6,662 bases of DNA from an uncultured Clostridia bacterium (GTDB lineage: Bacteria; Bacillota; Clostridia; Christensenellales; Aristaeellaceae): assembly GCA_946409855.1 (NCBI GenBank), contig CAMJXZ010000189.1:1-6662 (forward strand). The letters are read 5' to 3'. The notes beneath the pieces were generated by a model. The model was not told the DNA's origin. It saw only the letters and a list, made by a program, of their open reading frames with translations, and did not search any database. This document shows positions 5,592 to 6,662 of the stretch, in pieces (the stretch's first letter is position 1; each line of letters starts with the position of its first letter). Position numbers and translations under genes: made by a program.

Positions 5592-6662
5592 TTATCGGCG
5601 GACGAACTGGCTGTACATGTCGTAATAGCGTTTGAGCGCCCGGGCGGTTTCGTCCATTTCATCCGGCGTATTCAGGGGGCTCAGGGAAAAGCGCAGCGCG
5701 CTTTCGGCCCGCTGGCCGGAAATGCCCATGGCGCTCAGCACCCGGGAAACCCGCTGCTTGTGGGAAGAACAGGCTGACCCAAGGCCAATGCAGATCCCGT
5801 CCCCTTCCAGCGCGTGCAGCATCGTTTCGCTGCGCACGGGCGGCAGGGACAGGTTCAGGATGTGGGGGGCGGACGCTTCCGAAGACGGATCCGGCCCGTT
5901 GTACACCGCCTGCGGGATCAGGGCCCTGACCTGTTCCCACAGCCGCACCTTGAGTGCGCGGAGGTCCGCGTCTCCCGGATAGCATTGGACGGCCGCCAGG
6001 AGCGCGGCGATGCCCGGCGTGTTTTCCGTGCCGGAGCGGAGGGCTTTTTCCTGTCCGCCGCCGATCTGCCGGGCAGTCAGCCGGCAGCGCGGCCCCATGA
6101 TCAGCGCGCCGATTCCCTTGGGGGCGTGGATCTTGTGGCCGGACAGGGCGTAGGAATCCGCCCCGGCGGCGGCCATGTCAAAGGGCACCCGCAGGAACCC
6201 CTGCACCCCGTCCACATGCAAAAGCGCCCGGGGAGCCAGCCGGTCCCGCAGGGCCGCGATCTCCCGGATGGGCATCACCGCGCCGGTCTCGTTGTTGACC
6301 TGCATGACGCAGATCAGCCGGACCTCTTCGTTCAGCAGCCCTTCCAGCTTTTCCAGGGATACAAAGCCGTCCCGGTCCAGGGGGATTTCCCGGCTGCGCA
6401 CCGTCCTGAGGGATTCGCAGGCCTCCCGCACGGCGGGGTGCTCCCCGGCCGAATACAGGACCAGCCCGTCCCGGACGGACTGCATGCCGCCCAGGATCGC
6501 CAGATTGTCCGCTTCCGTCCCGCCGGAAACAAAGACCGCCCGGCTGCCCTGCGGCGCATGCACGGCGGAAAGAAGCGCCTCGCGGCAGAGGGTCATCTTT
6601 TTTTCCGCCTCCATGGCGGGCACATACAGAGCGGAGGGATTGAAGTATCCCTCCGTCATGCA
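5592..6662 (-). CDS. Cysteine desulfurase, NifS/IscS family, ThiI partner (5' end beyond window)
   Basis: This PLP enzyme converts cysteine to alanine and holds the sulfur as a persulfide. The frame is open to the window edge. The visible part (356 codons, numbered here from the internal ATG at 6659) lacks about 20-25 N-terminal residues: it enters at the NPSALY block (7-12), which normally follows the YLDNAAT motif. Seen are GGTEADN (46-52), H74, D150 in HVDGVQ, the PLP lysine K176 in SGHKIHAPKG, RSGTEN (208-213), and the catalytic cysteine C297 in GSACSSHK. All key residues are present, so it should be active. Its place directly before thiI matches the nifZ-thiI arrangement known in Firmicutes, so tRNA thiolation is the likely main role. 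A general Fe-S cluster role cannot be excluded, but no iscU or sufU gene is in view. Confidence 0.95.
   Translation of the reverse strand, partial: CMTEGYFNPSALYVPAMEAEKKMTLCREALLSAVHAPQGSRAVFVSGGTEADNLAILGGMQSVRDGLVLYSAGEHPAVREACESLRTVRSREIPLDRDGFVSLEKLEGLLNEEVRLICVMQVNNETGAVMPIREIAALRDRLAPRALLHVDGVQGFLRVPFDMAAAGADSYALSGHKIHAPKGIGALIMGPRCRLTARQIGGGQEKALRSGTENTPGIAALLAAVQCYPGDADLRALKVRLWEQVRALIPQAVYNGPDPSSEASAPHILNLSLPPVRSETMLHALEGDGICIGLGSACSSHKQRVSRVLSAMGISGQRAESALRFSLSPLNTPDEMDETARALKRYYDMYSQFVRR

Noticed and set aside
2999..5625. Long plus-strand open frames (2999-4264 and 3949-5625)
   Set aside because: They lie opposite the kinase fusion, pyrophosphohydrolase and thiI genes, which have full motif sets. 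The plus-strand products are low-complexity and overlap each other.
6657..6659. ATG at 6659 as the true start of the cysteine desulfurase
   Set aside because: The frame stays open to the window edge and the family's YLDNAAT segment should lie just upstream, so this methionine is probably internal.

Overview
The window looks like chromosomal DNA from a high-GC anaerobic Firmicute, most likely a gut-type clostridium (Oscillospirales or Christensenellales range). This is inferred from strongly GC-biased codons, AGGAGG-like ribosome sites, a rhodanese-less ThiI beside a NifS-type cysteine desulfurase, a short clostridial-type UvrA paralog, and an intergenic repeat of a kind I recall from gut clostridia. 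No rRNA, tRNA, CRISPR array, transposase or phage gene was seen. All six protein genes read on the minus strand, so transcription runs from high to low coordinates.

In transcription order, 6662-5592 holds a cysteine desulfurase that lacks its N-terminus because the window ends. After a 41-nt gap comes thiI (5550-4405), the tRNA 4-thiouridine synthase. The desulfurase takes sulfur from cysteine and ThiI puts it on tRNA uridine 8, so these two form a sulfur-transfer unit. Downstream of thiI lie a small hairpin (4369-4403) and a clear intrinsic terminator that is symmetric for both strands (4332-4359).

Next is a three-gene set: a small MazG-like/all-alpha NTP pyrophosphohydrolase (4307-3969), a two-domain protein with an unrecognised N-terminal domain fused to a uridine-kinase-like P-loop domain (3862-2756), and a DEDDh 3'-5' exonuclease (2759-2184). 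The last two genes overlap by 4 nt (ATGA), which implies translational coupling. The biochemical theme is nucleotide and nucleic-acid turnover; a joint function is only inferred.

The 337-nt gap 1847-2183 contains two inverted copies of a 28-nt repeat unit (25/28 identical), one joined to a GC-rich hairpin. It also has an AT-rich hairpin, a perfect TATAAT box and a 12-bp palindrome upstream of the last gene. That gene (1846-1, cut by the window start) encodes a UvrA-family tandem ABC ATPase. Its internal spacing indicates that the UvrB-binding domain is missing, as in UvrA2-type paralogs.

Most of the window is ordinary core metabolism and repair. The parts most worth following are the kinase fusion, its coupling to the exonuclease, the short UvrA, and the repeat-loaded gap in front of it.
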